From the NCBI RefSeq assembly GCF_004137345.1, contig NZ_SDWV01000012.1, positions 58,031-122,030 on the forward strand: a stretch of DNA of 64,000 nt, written 5' to 3'. The DNA is from Nocardioides zhouii. Lineage in GTDB: Bacteria > Actinomycetota > Actinomycetes > Propionibacteriales > Nocardioidaceae. Below, in pieces: positions 8,527 to 18,107 of this stretch. A program made the translations under genes and the position numbers. The notes beneath the pieces were generated by a model. That model did not search any database, was not told the DNA's origin, and saw only the letters and a list, made by a program, of their open reading frames with translations. The stretch's first letter is position 1, and each line of letters begins with the position of its first letter.

Positions 8527-9123
8527 TTAGTTCGCATTCGCAGTGAGCGACTCGCGCAGTCGCGTGAGGGCGTATTCGGTGATCTTCACGAGCGCACCCT
8601 TGGCCTGCTCGCGGTCGCGAGCGTCGAGGCTGATGATCGGCACCTCGGCCGGCAGGGCCAGCGCGGCGGCGATCTCCTCGGCGGGGTAGCGCGGCACGCC
8701 GTCGAACTCGTTGACGGCGACGATGAACGGGATCCCCTTGGACTCGAAGTAGTCCAACGGCGAGAACGACTCGTCGAGGCGGGCCACGTCGACCAGCACG
8801 ATGGCGCCGATGGCGCCGCGGCACAGGTCGTCCCACATGAACCAGAAACGGCGCTGTCCCGGAGTACCGAAGAGGTAGAGGACCAGGTCCTCGGCCAGGG
8901 TGAGGCGCCCGAAGTCCATGGCCACGGTGGTCGTGGCCTTGGTGGGCACGGCGGCGAGGTCGTCGACGCCCTCGGACTCGTTGGTGACGAGTGCCTCGGT
9001 GCGCAGCGGGTCGATCTCGGAGACGGCGCCGACGAGCGTCGACTTGCCGACGCCGAAGCCGCCTGCAATGACGATCTTCGTCGACGCAGCCGCGCGCTGT
9101 GCCTTAGTAGTTTCGAAGTCCAC
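8527..9123 (-). CDS. cvnD: conservon GTPase CvnD
   Basis: A Ras-like small GTPase of the MglA/CvnD type with P-loop GGFGVGKST, switch-region FGTPGQRRFWFMW and base-recognition motif AVNEFDG. In conservons it works with the roadblock protein CvnB and the sensor CvnA in a membrane-associated signalling complex (family knowledge from Streptomyces). GTG 9123 is preferred because GAAAGGA lies 6 bases upstream. The start overlaps the end of the DUF742 gene by 20 bases, implying translational coupling. Confidence 0.92.
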   Translation of the reverse strand: MDFETTKAQRAAASTKIVIAGGFGVGKSTLVGAVSEIDPLRTEALVTNESEGVDDLAAVPTKATTTVAMDFGRLTLAEDLVLYLFGTPGQRRFWFMWDDLCRGAIGAIVLVDVARLDESFSPLDYFESKGIPFIVAVNEFDGVPRYPAEEIAAALALPAEVPIISLDARDREQAKGALVKITEYALTRLRESLTANAN

Positions 9124-9472
9124 GGAGGGTCCTTTCGATGAGCTCGAGCCGCTCATCTGTCGACGTGTTGTCGTTGATGGTGGCCTGGATGCGCACCAGG
9201 CCCTGCTCGATCAAGTCACCCAGCAGCACCCGGGTGACACCGATCGGCATCTTGGTCAGTGCCGACACCTCGGCCACGGAACGCCGGTCGCAGACCTCGA
9301 GAACCTGCGCGGCAGACGGGCTCAGGACGGGCGCCTCCGCACCAGCCTGGAGGCGCAGCGTGGCCTCCAGGGCGAGGTCGATCTTGGTCGCCGTCCGGCC
9401 CGCTGTGAGTGTGTAGGACCGGATGAGGCGAGGGCGGTAGGCCTCGTCCTCCGGCTCGAGTGGCGGCGTCAT
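9104..9472 (-). CDS. cvnC: conservon DUF742 protein CvnC
   Basis: A 122-residue DUF742 protein. It begins MTPPLEPEDEAYRPRLIRSY and carries the winged-helix-like stretch VAEVSALTKMPIGVTRVLLGDL found in CvnC. Its role in the complex is uncertain; it may bind DNA or the GTPase. The frame is open further upstream to 9619, but ATG 9472 lies 13 bases after the cvnB stop and gives the standard N-terminus. Third gene of the cvnABCD order. Confidence 0.92.
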   Translation of the reverse strand: MTPPLEPEDEAYRPRLIRSYTLTAGRTATKIDLALEATLRLQAGAEAPVLSPSAAQVLEVCDRRSVAEVSALTKMPIGVTRVLLGDLIEQGLVRIQATINDNTSTDERLELIERTLRGLRNY

Positions 9473-9485
9473 GGCATGAGTCCGG

Positions 9486-9920
9486 TCAGCCGCCCGTACC
9501 GACGCGGGCCTGGGCCTCGACGGTACGTCCCACTCGGTCCACCAGCAGGGCCATCTCGTAGCCCACCTGGCCGATGTCGGCCTCCTCGGTCGTGAGCACG
9601 GTGAGGTTGGACCCGTCACCGACGCTCATCAACATCAGGAAGCCCATCTCCATCTCGACGATGGTCTGCATCACCGAGCCGCCCTCGAAGAGGCGAGCGG
9701 CGCCGACGGCGAGGCTGGCCAGGCCTGAGGAGACGGCGGCGACCTGCTCGGCCCGCTCACCAGGGATGCTGGTGCTCGAGGCCATGAGGAGACCGTCGGC
9801 GGAGACGAGGATGGCGTGCGCGGCGTCGGGAACCTCTTCGACGAAGCGCGACATCACCCAGTCGAGGTCGCGGTCGTCACCAGCAGAGCTGGCGGCGGGG
9901 GCGGCGGATTCGTGCGTCAT
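9486..9920 (-). CDS. cvnB: conservon roadblock/LC7 protein CvnB
   Basis: A roadblock/LC7 domain protein of 144 residues, with [20 protein letters not shown] followed by the [12 protein letters not shown] strand and a [12 protein letters not shown] helix. Proteins of this fold regulate nucleotide exchange on the partner GTPase. Its ATG overlaps the stop codon of the histidine kinase gene by ATGA, so the two are translationally coupled. Located in the cytosol, probably docked on CvnA and CvnD. Confidence 0.93.
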   Translation of the reverse strand: MTHESAAPAASSAGDDRDLDWVMSRFVEEVPDAAHAILVSADGLLMASSTSIPGERAEQVAAVSSGLASLAVGAARLFEGGSVMQTIVEMEMGFLMLMSVGDGSNLTVLTTEEADIGQVGYEMALLVDRVGRTVEAQARVGTGG

Positions 9921-12900
9921 GCTGGGCCTGCTTCCGTGTGCTGAGGGGAACTTTGGGCTGCCTGTCGACCACGGGAGACTCCCGCGGTATGGGACTGGAG
10001 TCGACGGCGGATCGCGTCTGGATCGCGGGTCTTGGCTGCCGTGGGCGGGGTCACGCTACCGGGGACGAGGCGCTCCCCCGGGGCACGACGGGGCAGTCCG
10101 GTGATGACGGCTGCGGCGGCGGGCTCGGCGACCGGAGCCGTCTCGGCGACGTGCTGGGCAGCGATCTCCCAGCCCCGGTCGATCTCGGACTCGTGGATCT
10201 CGTCGGCGTCGCCGGTGAGCCAGCCCGAGCGCATCGACTTGAAGATCGGCGACTCGCCACCGGCTCGCGCCGGCTCGGCGCCACGTTGCGACAGGCCGTT
10301 CGTCGAGTGGCCGTTGAGCGAGTGGTCCTCGAAAGCCGCGGCGGGCTCGGCGACGGGCTCCTCGTCGGGCTCCTCAGCAGGCTCTTCGGCAGGCTCTTCG
10401 TCGACCGGAGCCTCCTCGGCGACCGTCTCCTCGACGGGCTCCTCGGCGTGCTCAACCTGCTCGGCCTGGTCTGCGTCTTCGGACCGGCTGCTCGCCGGAC
10501 CCCCGAGACCCAGCGGGTCGTCGGCGTCGACGTGTACGTCGTCCTCGTCGGCCGTGGCGGCGGGCTCGGCGACTGCCTCGTCCTCGTCCTCGGCGACCGG
10601 CTCGTCCGGCGTGGTGTCGACGACGACCGTGTCGTCGACCAGCTCGTCGGGCGTGGTGTCCACGACGACCGTGTCGTCGACCTGCCGGTCGGCTTCGTCG
10701 AAGGCGTCCTCGGGCAGCGGGTCGGAGAGCGGGTCGTGGGCGCGTACGGGCTCGACGTGCTCCTCGGCCTCCTGCTCCTCGGCCACCGGCTCGACGACCG
10801 ACTCCTCGGCAACGGTCTCCTCGACCGGCTCCTCGGCGACGGGCTGCTCGACCGACTCCTCGGCGACCCGGGCCTGCTCGGCCTGGGCGCGCTGGCGGGA
10901 GGCCAGGGCGGTGATCGGGACGACCGAGGCGACCCTCTGGATCCGGCTCGGCGCGCCGTCGGACTCGTCAGTGGTGCCCGACTCCGCGTCGCTCGAACCG
11001 TCGGTCTCGGCACGCTTGCCGAACAGCGGGCCCGTGGCGCCGGAGGTCTCCGGCGGCAGGAACGCGTCGGCACCGGTGCGGGGCATGTTGGCGCCGGGCT
11101 CGCGGCGGGGCAGCAGGCTGTCCAGCGACGGACGCTCGGACGCACCGGCCTCCACCGACTCGGGCACGACGGTGTCGTCGACCTCGGCCTCGGCAACGGC
11201 CACGGCCTCCGCGTCCTCGCGGGCGGCCTTCTCCTCCGCGGCCTGCGTCGCAGCGACGGCGCGCTCCTCGGCCCTGGCCTCGGCGGCGGCCTGACCGGCG
11301 GCCCGGTCGGCCGACTTCTGGGCAGCCTTCTGCGCGGCCTTGGCCTGGGACTTCTCGGCGCGGGTGAGCCGGCGTGCCTCACGACGCGACTCCCCGGGAG
11401 CGCCGCCCTCGACGGTCTCGACCGTGGTCGAGGAGGTCGACGAGGTGGACTCCCCGGCGCGCGCAGCCGAGGCGTCGCCCGGAGCCGCGACCTGCGGCAG
11501 CTCGGGCAGGACCGACGGCGGGAGCAGCACGGAGGCGGTCATGCCGCCGCCCGGGTTGCGGGTGAGCGAGGCAACGATGTCGTGGCGGTCCGCGAGGCGT
11601 GAGACCACGAACAGGCCCATCCGACGGGCGGTGTCCGGCGTGGCCTCGGCACCGTGGGCGAGGTCGCGGTTGAGGATCTCGAGCTCGGCCGGCGGAACGC
11701 CGAGACCGGAGTCGGTGACCGTGATGGTGACGCCCTCGTCGCCCTGCTTGGCGGCCAGCCGGACCGGCTCACCGGGAGGCGAGTACGTCAGCGCGTTGTC
11801 GACCAGCTCGGTCAGGAGGTGCACCACGTCGGCCGCGGCCTCGTCACCCACGCGGGTGTTGAGGTGCGACAGGATCTGCACGCGCTGGTAGTCCTGCACG
11901 GCGGACGTCGCGGCCTGGAGGGCCTCGCCGACCGTGAGGCTGAACTGGCCCGCGTTGCGGTTGGGCGCGTCGGCCAGGATCAGCAGCGAGTCGGCCGTAC
12001 GACGCATGCGCGAGGCCAGGTGGTCGAGGCGGAACAGCGACTCGAGGCGCTTGGGGTCTTCCTCGTCGTGCTCGAGGCGCTCGATCTGGGCGAGCTGCTG
12101 GTTGACCAGCGAGTTCGACCGGCGCGACAGCGTCACGAACATCGCGTTGACGGTCTGGCGGAGCTGCGCCTCACCGGAGGCGAGGTGGATGGCCTGGCGG
12201 TGGAGGTCGTCGACCGCCCGGGCGACCTGGCCGATCTCCTCGTTGGTGGTGACGTCGATCGTCGTGACCGGCTCGGGCTCCTGGCCCGCACGGATCCGGG
12301 CGACCGCGTCGGGCAGGCGGTGGCGGGCGACCGCGAGGGCGCCCTCCCGGACCCGGTTGATCGGGCCGAGCAGGCTGTTGGCGATCACGAAGGCGATGAA
12401 GATGGCCAGTCCGAGCGCGACCAGGGTCAGCACGGCGCCGATGAGTGCGTTGCGCCGGGCGTCGGACGCGGCCTCGTCGAGGGACGACGTGACGCCCTGG
12501 GTCAGGGTCTGCGTGATCTCGTCGTACGGCGTGTAGGCGTCGCGGCCGTCGAGGTTCGTGGCGGAGTCGTCACGGACCTGTCCGGCGTGGCGGGTGTTCT
12601 GCGTACGGAGCTGAGCGGTCTGCTTCTCCGCACCAGCGACGGAGCCGGCGAGACGGTCGATGGCCGCCGCCTCGACGCCGATCTCCGAGAAGAGCTCCTG
12701 CGAGCTCGACTGGGCGAGGGTGGTGGCGATCAGACCCTGCTGGAGCGCCAGTGACAGGCGACCGCTCATCAGCTGGGAGAGCTGCTCGAGCCGCGGCTCG
12801 GGTGTCTCCTGGGCGGCGTTCACGCTGGTGATGAGCTGGGAGACGCTGGACTCGAGCTGGCGGACGAGAGCGATCCAGGTGGCCGGGCCGAGAGTCTCGG

Positions 12901-13312
12901 CCTCCGTGCCACGGAGCGCCTGGCTCAGGTCGAGCAGCGCGTCGACGTGGGCGGTCTGGAGATCGTCGAGGTCGGCGGCGTCCTTGGCCTGGGTGAGCGC
13001 CTCGCCGTTCGTGACGATGTCGTCGATGGCGTCGATCAGGTCGCCCTGGCTCGCGGCGCTGTCGGACTGCGCGGCCACCATGGCGGCCTCGGACGCGGTC
13101 AGGTAGTCGATCGCGGGCTGGATGATCGTGACCTGCTTGGCGCTGGTGCCGGCCTGGCGCGAGTCGGTGAGATCTCCGGACACGCGCAGGCCACCGAGGA
13201 CGGCGGCAAGCAGCAGCGGGATCGCCAGTGCCATGGCCATCTTGCGGCCCAAGGGCCAACCTGCGACCGAGAGACCCGTGCCCTTCCGGGACTGGGCTGC
13301 ATCCTGAGTCAT
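9917..13312 (-). CDS. cvnA: conservon sensor histidine kinase-like protein CvnA with long acidic tail
   Basis: A 1131-residue membrane sensor. It has an N-terminal transmembrane helix (about residues 27-45), an extracellular nitrate/nitrite-sensing (NIT)-like helical domain, a second transmembrane helix (about 288-312), HAMP, a dimerisation region ([19 protein letters not shown]) and a HATPase domain ([34 protein letters not shown]). The usual phosphorylatable His in the dimerisation helix is not obvious. A very long disordered Glu/Ala/Val-rich region (about 620-1030) follows, including a 14-residue tandem repeat. The conserved CvnA C-terminus ([15 protein letters not shown]) is intact. First gene of the operon. 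Confidence 0.92.
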   Translation of the reverse strand: MTQDAAQSRKGTGLSVAGWPLGRKMAMALAIPLLLAAVLGGLRVSGDLTDSRQAGTSAKQVTIIQPAIDYLTASEAAMVAAQSDSAASQGDLIDAIDDIVTNGEALTQAKDAADLDDLQTAHVDALLDLSQALRGTEAETLGPATWIALVRQLESSVSQLITSVNAAQETPEPRLEQLSQLMSGRLSLALQQGLIATTLAQSSSQELFSEIGVEAAAIDRLAGSVAGAEKQTAQLRTQNTRHAGQVRDDSATNLDGRDAYTPYDEITQTLTQGVTSSLDEAASDARRNALIGAVLTLVALGLAIFIAFVIANSLLGPINRVREGALAVARHRLPDAVARIRAGQEPEPVTTIDVTTNEEIGQVARAVDDLHRQAIHLASGEAQLRQTVNAMFVTLSRRSNSLVNQQLAQIERLEHDEEDPKRLESLFRLDHLASRMRRTADSLLILADAPNRNAGQFSLTVGEALQAATSAVQDYQRVQILSHLNTRVGDEAAADVVHLLTELVDNALTYSPPGEPVRLAAKQGDEGVTITVTDSGLGVPPAELEILNRDLAHGAEATPDTARRMGLFVVSRLADRHDIVASLTRNPGGGMTASVLLPPSVLPELPQVAAPGDASAARAGESTSSTSSTTVETVEGGAPGESRREARRLTRAEKSQAKAAQKAAQKSADRAAGQAAAEARAEERAVAATQAAEEKAAREDAEAVAVAEAEVDDTVVPESVEAGASERPSLDSLLPRREPGANMPRTGADAFLPPETSGATGPLFGKRAETDGSSDAESGTTDESDGAPSRIQRVASVVPITALASRQRAQAEQARVAEESVEQPVAEEPVEETVAEESVVEPVAEEQEAEEHVEPVRAHDPLSDPLPEDAFDEADRQVDDTVVVDTTPDELVDDTVVVDTTPDEPVAEDEDEAVAEPAATADEDDVHVDADDPLGLGGPASSRSEDADQAEQVEHAEEPVEETVAEEAPVDEEPAEEPAEEPDEEPVAEPAAAFEDHSLNGHSTNGLSQRGAEPARAGGESPIFKSMRSGWLTGDADEIHESEIDRGWEIAAQHVAETAPVAEPAAAAVITGLPRRAPGERLVPGSVTPPTAAKTRDPDAIRRRLQSHTAGVSRGRQAAQSSPQHTEAGPA
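10611..10694 (-). repeat. 42-bp tandem repeat inside cvnA
   Basis: Two nearly identical 42-bp units (starting at 10611 and 10653) encode the 14-residue repeat [13 protein letters not shown] plus one variable residue. They lie in the acidic low-complexity tail of CvnA and are a likely site of copy-number variation. Confidence 0.75.
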
Positions 13313-13641
13313 GTGTGCCTCGCGTTATCTGGTACGACTTCCGACGACGAAACCTGTGCTCCGGGTGGCCGAAGCAGACTCAACCTAAAGAGTCTGGCGA
13401 CATTCCGTGGCGTTTTCGCAGAACTGGGTGTGCGTCGGTGTAAAGGGCTGTACCGGCCGGTCCCTGAGCGTGTCTGGGGCCTCATGGCCACCACGCGCCA
13501 CACCAGACCCGTGTCCTGAGGGTGGGGAGTGACGCGTGGGACCGCGGCCGATGCCAGGGTGGACCAGCCCTGTCGCCCGTCGCGACGTCCGGTCCGCGAG
13601 CCCCTTCCGCACGGCCCCGACTTCCGGCAGGCTCACCCCCC
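13313..13641. other. 329-bp divergent intergenic region, cvnA and endonuclease promoters
   Basis: The segment separates the conservon from the secreted nuclease gene on the other strand. It is less GC-rich than its flanks around 13320-13450, fitting promoter DNA for cvnA. No recognisable operator, RNA element or small gene is seen. The nuclease reading frame is open back to 13522, but that extension lacks a signal-peptide start. Confidence 0.5.
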
Positions 13642-14826
13642 ATGACCCTCCTTCTCGGGAAGGGCCGGTCGCTCACGGCCGCCCTTGTCACCTCCCTCGT
13701 CCTGTCCCTGACGCTGGCCCTCGCGGTCCTCGTCCTCCCGGCCGGCACGCCGCCGGCCCGGGCGGCCACGCCGCTCACGGTCAGCCAGGCCATCGCCCAG
13801 CAGACCGGCGCCTCCCAGACCGTCCGCGGCTACGTCGTCGGGCAGCCGACGGCGACCAGCACGGTCGTACGCTCCGGCTTCCCCAGCGACTACGCGCTCG
13901 CCATCGCCGACTCGGCGTCGCAGACCAACACCTCCTCGATGCTGTACGTCCAGATCCCCTCGGCCTTCCGGGCGCAGTGGGGCCTGAAGACGAATCCGTC
14001 CCTCATGGGCAAGCAGATCGACGTCACCGGCGCACTCTCGGCGTACTTCTCCCACCCGGGCATGACGAACACGTCCGCCTTCGCGCTGGCCGGCGGCGGC
14101 ACGCCGACCGACCCGCCGCCGACCGGCGGCACGAGCCCATGGGACTCCACCTACTACGCCCCGGCGATCGGCAAGACCGGCTCGGCGCTGCGTACGTCGC
14201 TCCACGACATCATCGACAACAACACGACGCTGTCGTACGACGCCGTGTGGACGGCGCTCAAGGACACCGACCAGGACCCCAACAACACCGGCAACGTCAT
14301 CGAGCTCTACACCGGCCGCTCCATCTCGAAGTCCAGCAACGGCGGCAGCGTCGGCAACTGGAACAGGGAGCACGTGTGGGCGCAGTCCCGCGGCGGCTTC
14401 AGCACGAGCGCGGGACCGGGCACCGACCTGCACCACCTGCGGCCCGAGGACGTCACGGTCAACGGCACGCGCGGCAACAAGGACTTCGACAACGGCGGCA
14501 CCGCCGTCTCGGGCTGCACCGACTGCTGGACCGACACCGACTCCTTCGAGCCGCGCGACGCGGTCAAGGGCGACGTGGCGCGGATGCTCCTCTACATGGC
14601 CGTGCGCTACGAGGGCGACGAGGGCTTCTACGACCTCGAGCTGAGCACCGTCTCCGGCAGCGCCGTCCCGCGCATCGGCGACCTCGACATCCTGCTCCAG
14701 TGGAACAGCGCCGACCCGGTCGACGCCTTCGAGATGCGCCGCAACGACCGGATCCACGCCCAGTGGCAGGGCAACCGCAACCCGTTCATCGACCACCCGG
14801 AGTGGGCGGCCGCGATCTGGAACTGA
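13642..14826 (+). CDS. secreted endonuclease I family nuclease
   Basis: A 394-residue exported protein. The signal peptide (about residues 1-42, ending near PARAATPL) is followed by an OB-fold-like domain (about 43-150) and then the endonuclease I domain. That domain carries GNWNREHVWAQSRGGF, a DLHHLRPED metal/His motif and NGTRGNKDFDNGG. Family members are extracellular metal-dependent, non-specific nucleases used in nutrient scavenging or eDNA turnover. ATG 13642 gives a clean signal peptide; the longer frame from 13522 does not. The last 56 bases have a decayed copy at 15672-15727. Confidence 0.9.
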   Translation: MTLLLGKGRSLTAALVTSLVLSLTLALAVLVLPAGTPPARAATPLTVSQAIAQQTGASQTVRGYVVGQPTATSTVVRSGFPSDYALAIADSASQTNTSSMLYVQIPSAFRAQWGLKTNPSLMGKQIDVTGALSAYFSHPGMTNTSAFALAGGGTPTDPPPTGGTSPWDSTYYAPAIGKTGSALRTSLHDIIDNNTTLSYDAVWTALKDTDQDPNNTGNVIELYTGRSISKSSNGGSVGNWNREHVWAQSRGGFSTSAGPGTDLHHLRPEDVTVNGTRGNKDFDNGGTAVSGCTDCWTDTDSFEPRDAVKGDVARMLLYMAVRYEGDEGFYDLELSTVSGSAVPRIGDLDILLQWNSADPVDAFEMRRNDRIHAQWQGNRNPFIDHPEWAAAIWN

Positions 14827-14840
14827 CTCCAGCGGCCACG

Positions 14841-14885
14841 ACAGTGGAGCCCCACGCCGGTAGGTACGGCGTGGGGCTCCACTGT
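14841..14885. terminator. bidirectional terminator hairpin
   Basis: A perfect 18-bp stem (14841-14858 with 14868-14885) around a 9-nt loop, placed between the endonuclease stop and the convergent AIM24 gene. There is no U-tract. Confidence 0.85.
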
Positions 14886-14901
14886 TGCGTCAGTCAGGTG
14901 C

Positions 14902-15585
14902 TCAGCCGCCCGAGCCGTGGCTGTGCGGCGGAACGACCGGGCCCTCAGACGGCTGTACGACGACGAAGCCGGGGCCCTGGAAGGCGTACTGGAACGCCTC
15001 GCCGGTGCCGCCGCGCAGCAGCGACTTCATGTTCATCGAGTTGACCACCTGCGGCACCAGGCCGGCCGACCAGCAGACCGCGGCGTTGATGTCGACGAAG
15101 GTCGGCGTCTGGCTGCAGTCGAGGATGAGCGGCTGGCCGTCACTGGTGAGCGCGACGGTGCCCTGGCCCTGGATGAGGGTGTTGAACATCCCGCCGCTCA
15201 TCATCCCGGCCCCCTTCACGCGGTGCACGTCGTACTCGAGGTTGGCGTCCATCGCGAGCAGCGCGCTGCCGTTGACCGAGAGCCCGTCGCCCTCGAGGTG
15301 GACGAGGAAGATGTCCTTGGCGGTGTCGGCGAAGAAGACCTCACCCTGGCCCGTCACCGTCATCAGTGGCGTGTCCTCCGACGTGACCAGCCGGCGCATC
15401 ATCTTGCCGACCGAGCCCGCCGACTTGTGCTCGAACCTCACCTGGCCCTGGTAGGCGACCATCGCTCCCTTGGCCGCCAGCACCGGCTCCCCCAGCACCG
15501 CCCGCAGCGTCTTGCGGTGATGCAGGCTGAACCGCTCGGTGGTCGCGTTCTCCTGGTTGGCCTGGTCGAAGAGCTCGCTGCGCAT
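14902..15585 (-). CDS. AIM24 family protein
   Basis: A 227-residue beta-helical protein of the AIM24/TIGR00266 family, rich in alternating beta strands (for example GEVFFADTAKDIFLVHLEGDGLSVNG) and ending in GPGFVVVQPSEGP. The biochemical role of bacterial AIM24 proteins is unknown; the mitochondrial relative affects inner-membrane organisation. ATG 15585 is preceded by GGGGGA with about 4-nt spacing. The frame stays open upstream to 15783, but that extension reads antisense through the nuclease relic and should not be counted. Confidence 0.88.
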   Translation of the reverse strand: MRSELFDQANQENATTERFSLHHRKTLRAVLGEPVLAAKGAMVAYQGQVRFEHKSAGSVGKMMRRLVTSEDTPLMTVTGQGEVFFADTAKDIFLVHLEGDGLSVNGSALLAMDANLEYDVHRVKGAGMMSGGMFNTLIQGQGTVALTSDGQPLILDCSQTPTFVDINAAVCWSAGLVPQVVNSMNMKSLLRGGTGEAFQYAFQGPGFVVVQPSEGPVVPPHSHGSGG

Positions 15586-15671
15586 GTGTCCCCCGTGTCT
15601 GTCGAAGCGTTGTCGTGGCGGCCGAGGTCGACCGCACCCGCCGAGCCTAGGAGACCGGGACCGCGACCGCG

Positions 15672-15727
15672 CGCAACGACAACCCGTCCGTCGACCACCC
15701 GAGTGGGCGACCGCGATCTGGAACTGA
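15672..15727 (+). pseudogene. relic of an endonuclease I gene 3' end
   Basis: These bases align with the last 56 bases of the intact nuclease gene (14771-14826): about 50 of 56 positions match, with one single-base deletion that breaks the frame. The terminal EWA-AIWN and stop codon are still readable. Like the intact gene, it is followed at once by a strong hairpin. No other part of the nuclease is recognisable upstream. Confidence 0.7.
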
Positions 15728-15737
15728 TCACCAACGT

Positions 15738-15804
15738 AGGCAGTTCGCCTGGCCGGTCGCGTCGTCACGCGTGGGCGCGGCACTCGACCGGGCGAACTGC
15801 CTAT
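15738..15804. terminator. hairpin downstream of the nuclease relic
   Basis: A perfect 13-bp stem TAGGCAGTTCGCC (15738-15750) pairs with 15792-15804, and an inner CGGTCG/CGACCG pair extends it. It sits between two divergent genes, where a terminator is not expected. It is most simply the terminator of the decayed nuclease copy. The rest of the 15586-15945 gap holds only the desaturase leader, with GAGGAGATG before the start. Confidence 0.65.
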
Positions 15805-15945
15805 CTTGTGCGGGCATCACTCGCAGGCGATGCCGTCACGGGAGGCGCGACCGGGCCTGCGTGCCTCTGGTCACGGCGGCGGTCGGGGGTGTAGGCAAGG
15901 GCTCGAGGACACCGCGCCCTCGACAGCACCCGAGGAGATGACTCC

Positions 15946-16881
15946 ATGGCCGCTCTCGACACCGCCCAGCTGATGACCGAGCTCGAGCCCACGGTGGAGG
16001 AGAACCTCAACCGGCACCTCGCGATGGCGGACGAGTGGATGCCGCACGAGTACGTCCCGTGGAGCCTGGGGCGAGACTTCGCCGACCTGGGTGGTGACCC
16101 GTGGGAGGTCGCGCAGTCCCAGCTGTCGCCGATCGCGCGGACGGCGCTCGAGGTCAACCTGCTGACCGAGGACAACCTCCCGAGCTATCACCGCGAGATC
16201 GACCGCGCCTTCGGCCGCGACAGCGCGTGGGGCACGTGGGTCAACCGGTGGACCGCCGAGGAGGGCCGGCACGCGTTCTGCATCCGCGACTACCTGCTCG
16301 TCACCCGCGGCGTCGACCCCGTCGAGCTCGAGCGGGCCCGGATGGAGACGATGGAGACGGGCTACGAGGCGCTCGACAAGTCACTGCTCAACGTCTGCGC
16401 GTACGTGTCGTTCCAGGAGCTCGCGACTCGCATCTCGCACCGCAACACCGGGCGCTACACCGAGGAGCCGATCGCGGAGAAGCTGCTCAGCCGCGTCGCC
16501 AAGGACGAGAACCTCCACATGATCTTCTACCGCAACATCGTCACCGCGGCCCTCCAGCTCTCGCCCAGCCAGACGATGCGGGCGATCACCGAGGAGGTCG
16601 TCGACTTCCAGATGCCGGGCAGTGTCATCCCCGGCTTCTCGCGCAAGGCCGTGCAGATGGCCAAGGCCGGGATCTACGACCTGCGGATCCACCACGACGA
16701 CATCGTGACGCCGCTGCTGCGGCAGTGGGGCGTGTGGGAGCTCGAGGGCCTCGACGAGGACGGCGAGAAGGCGCGCGACGAGCTCGCGGCCGCAGTCGCG
16801 GCGCTGGACGGCGAGGCGACCCGCTTCGTCGAGCGCCGCGCGGAGGCCGAGGCGAAGAGGGCCGCGCGCCAGTCGTCGTAG
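15946..16881 (+). CDS. acyl-ACP desaturase, ferritin-like diiron type
   Basis: A 311-residue soluble stearoyl-ACP desaturase homologue (DesA-type). The two diiron-ligand helices are visible as EEGRH (about residues 105-109) and DENLH (about 187-191), with earlier Glu ligands in the EENLNRHL region. It uses O2 and reduced ferredoxin to introduce a cis double bond into acyl-ACP chains and so adjusts membrane fluidity. GAGGAG lies 8 bases upstream of ATG 15946. It appears monocistronic. Confidence 0.92.
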   Translation: MAALDTAQLMTELEPTVEENLNRHLAMADEWMPHEYVPWSLGRDFADLGGDPWEVAQSQLSPIARTALEVNLLTEDNLPSYHREIDRAFGRDSAWGTWVNRWTAEEGRHAFCIRDYLLVTRGVDPVELERARMETMETGYEALDKSLLNVCAYVSFQELATRISHRNTGRYTEEPIAEKLLSRVAKDENLHMIFYRNIVTAALQLSPSQTMRAITEEVVDFQMPGSVIPGFSRKAVQMAKAGIYDLRIHHDDIVTPLLRQWGVWELEGLDEDGEKARDELAAAVAALDGEATRFVERRAEAEAKRAARQSS

Positions 16882-16889
16882 GCCTCAGC

Positions 16890-17438
16890 TCAGGACAGGT
16901 CTGCCAGACCGGGCGAGAAGTGCCAGCCCGGGTGCTTGCCACGCAGCGTGTCGAGGTGCTGGTCCCAGTCCGCGTCGCCCAGCTGCACCGGCGGGACGAG
17001 CGTGATCTCGCCGCCGCGCGCCACGAAGCCCCACGAGAAGCCGAGCATCGGTCGCGCTTCCAGCCCGCTGCCCACGTCGTCGGGGACGCACAGGAAGCTG
17101 TGCGCCATCCAGTCCATGTCGATGCGGCCCGGTCGCGAGGGGGCGTCGAACAGCGTCGGGTTCAGGCCGAGCCAGCAGTAGGGGTGGGACTGATCACCGA
17201 GGAACGCGAGCGGATCCATCTCGAACCGCTCGCCGCCGCTCACGTTGTCGTCCGACCGTACGAGCTGCACCCAGCCCATCAGCGAGTCGTATCCCCGGAA
17301 CGGTCGCTCGATGGTGGCGGTGCAGATCGGGTAGTCCACGGTGTCCGGTTGGCACCCCACCGACGCCGGGTCGGAGTTGCGGCGGTGGTCGACGCGCACC
17401 ACGCCGGAAACACCGTTGAGGACGAAGGGGAGCTCCAT
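16890..17438 (-). CDS. conserved hypothetical protein
   Basis: A 182-residue soluble protein with no signal peptide or membrane segment. It is rich in Trp and aromatic residues (GWVQLV, HPYCWLGLNP, FSWGF) and looks like a single beta-rich domain. The sequence gives no clear family. It ends 9 bases from the convergent desaturase stop and is divergent from the DUF2237 gene 28 bases away, leaving room for only a compact shared promoter. Confidence 0.7.
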   Translation of the reverse strand: MELPFVLNGVSGVVRVDHRRNSDPASVGCQPDTVDYPICTATIERPFRGYDSLMGWVQLVRSDDNVSGGERFEMDPLAFLGDQSHPYCWLGLNPTLFDAPSRPGRIDMDWMAHSFLCVPDDVGSGLEARPMLGFSWGFVARGGEITLVPPVQLGDADWDQHLDTLRGKHPGWHFSPGLADLS

Positions 17439-17466
17439 GTGTGGACGTTAGCGGCATGCTCTCCCC

Positions 17467-17856
17467 ATGAGCGAGCGCAACGTCCTCGGCGGCGTACTGG
17501 AACCGTGCGGCACCGACCCGATGACCGGCTTCCACCGCGACGGGACGTGCACGGTCGGAGCGCACGACGTCGGGCTGCACGCCGTCTGCGCGGTGATGAC
17601 CGAGGAGTTCCTCGCACATCAGCGGTCGGTGGGCAACGACCTCTCGACGCCGCACCCCGAGTGGAGCTTCCCCGGTCTGGTCGCGGGCGACCGCTGGTGC
17701 GTCGTCGCGGTGCGCTGGCTCCAGGCGTACGACGCCGGGGTGGCCGCGCCGGTGGTCCTCGCATCCACCTCCGAGCGAGCCCTCGACGTGGTGCCCCTCG
17801 CCGTCCTGCAGCAGCTGTCGGTCGACGTGCCGCCGGACCTCAGCGCCTGGGAGTGA
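17467..17856 (+). CDS. DUF2237 family protein
   Basis: A 129-residue protein matching DUF2237 along its whole length: NVLGGVLEPCGTDPMTGFHRDG at the start, VGLHAVCAVMTEEFL in the middle and GDRWCVVAVRW near the C-terminus. Conserved cysteines (EPCGTD, GTCTVG, HAVCAV, RWCVV) suggest metal binding or redox activity, but no activity has been established for the family. It stops 3 bases before the convergent HVA1-type gene. Confidence 0.88.
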   Translation: MSERNVLGGVLEPCGTDPMTGFHRDGTCTVGAHDVGLHAVCAVMTEEFLAHQRSVGNDLSTPHPEWSFPGLVAGDRWCVVAVRWLQAYDAGVAAPVVLASTSERALDVVPLAVLQQLSVDVPPDLSAWE

Positions 17857-17859
17857 GGT

Positions 17860-18072
17860 TCAGGCCCGCTCGACCTCGCTGGCGAGCTTGAGGACGGTGG
17901 TGCCGTCCTCCTGCTCGATGACGTACGCCGGGTCGTCGTCGCTGCCGTGCCGGGTGACCTCCGAGCCCTTGGTGGTCCGGGACACGTCACCGTGGTGCTC
18001 CTCGGTGACCTTCCCCTCGGCCCACGAGGAGCCCCACTTCCACTTCACGCTCGTGCCGGTCCGGATCGTCAT
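17860..18072 (-). CDS. HVA1/DUF2945-type small Tudor-like protein
   Basis: A 70-residue protein beginning MTIRTGTSVKWKWGSSWAEG and containing TTKGSEVTRHGSDDDPAYVIEQ, the pattern of the small hypervirulence-associated (DUF2945) SH3/Tudor-like domain. The function is unknown; it is probably a soluble binding module. ATG 18072 lies 35 bases downstream of the sigma-partner gene stop, so it may share that transcript. Confidence 0.8.
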   Translation of the reverse strand: MTIRTGTSVKWKWGSSWAEGKVTEEHHGDVSRTTKGSEVTRHGSDDDPAYVIEQEDGTTVLKLASEVERA

Positions 18073-18107
18073 GAACTCCACCGTGCCACCGGTCCCGGAG
18101 CGGCGGA

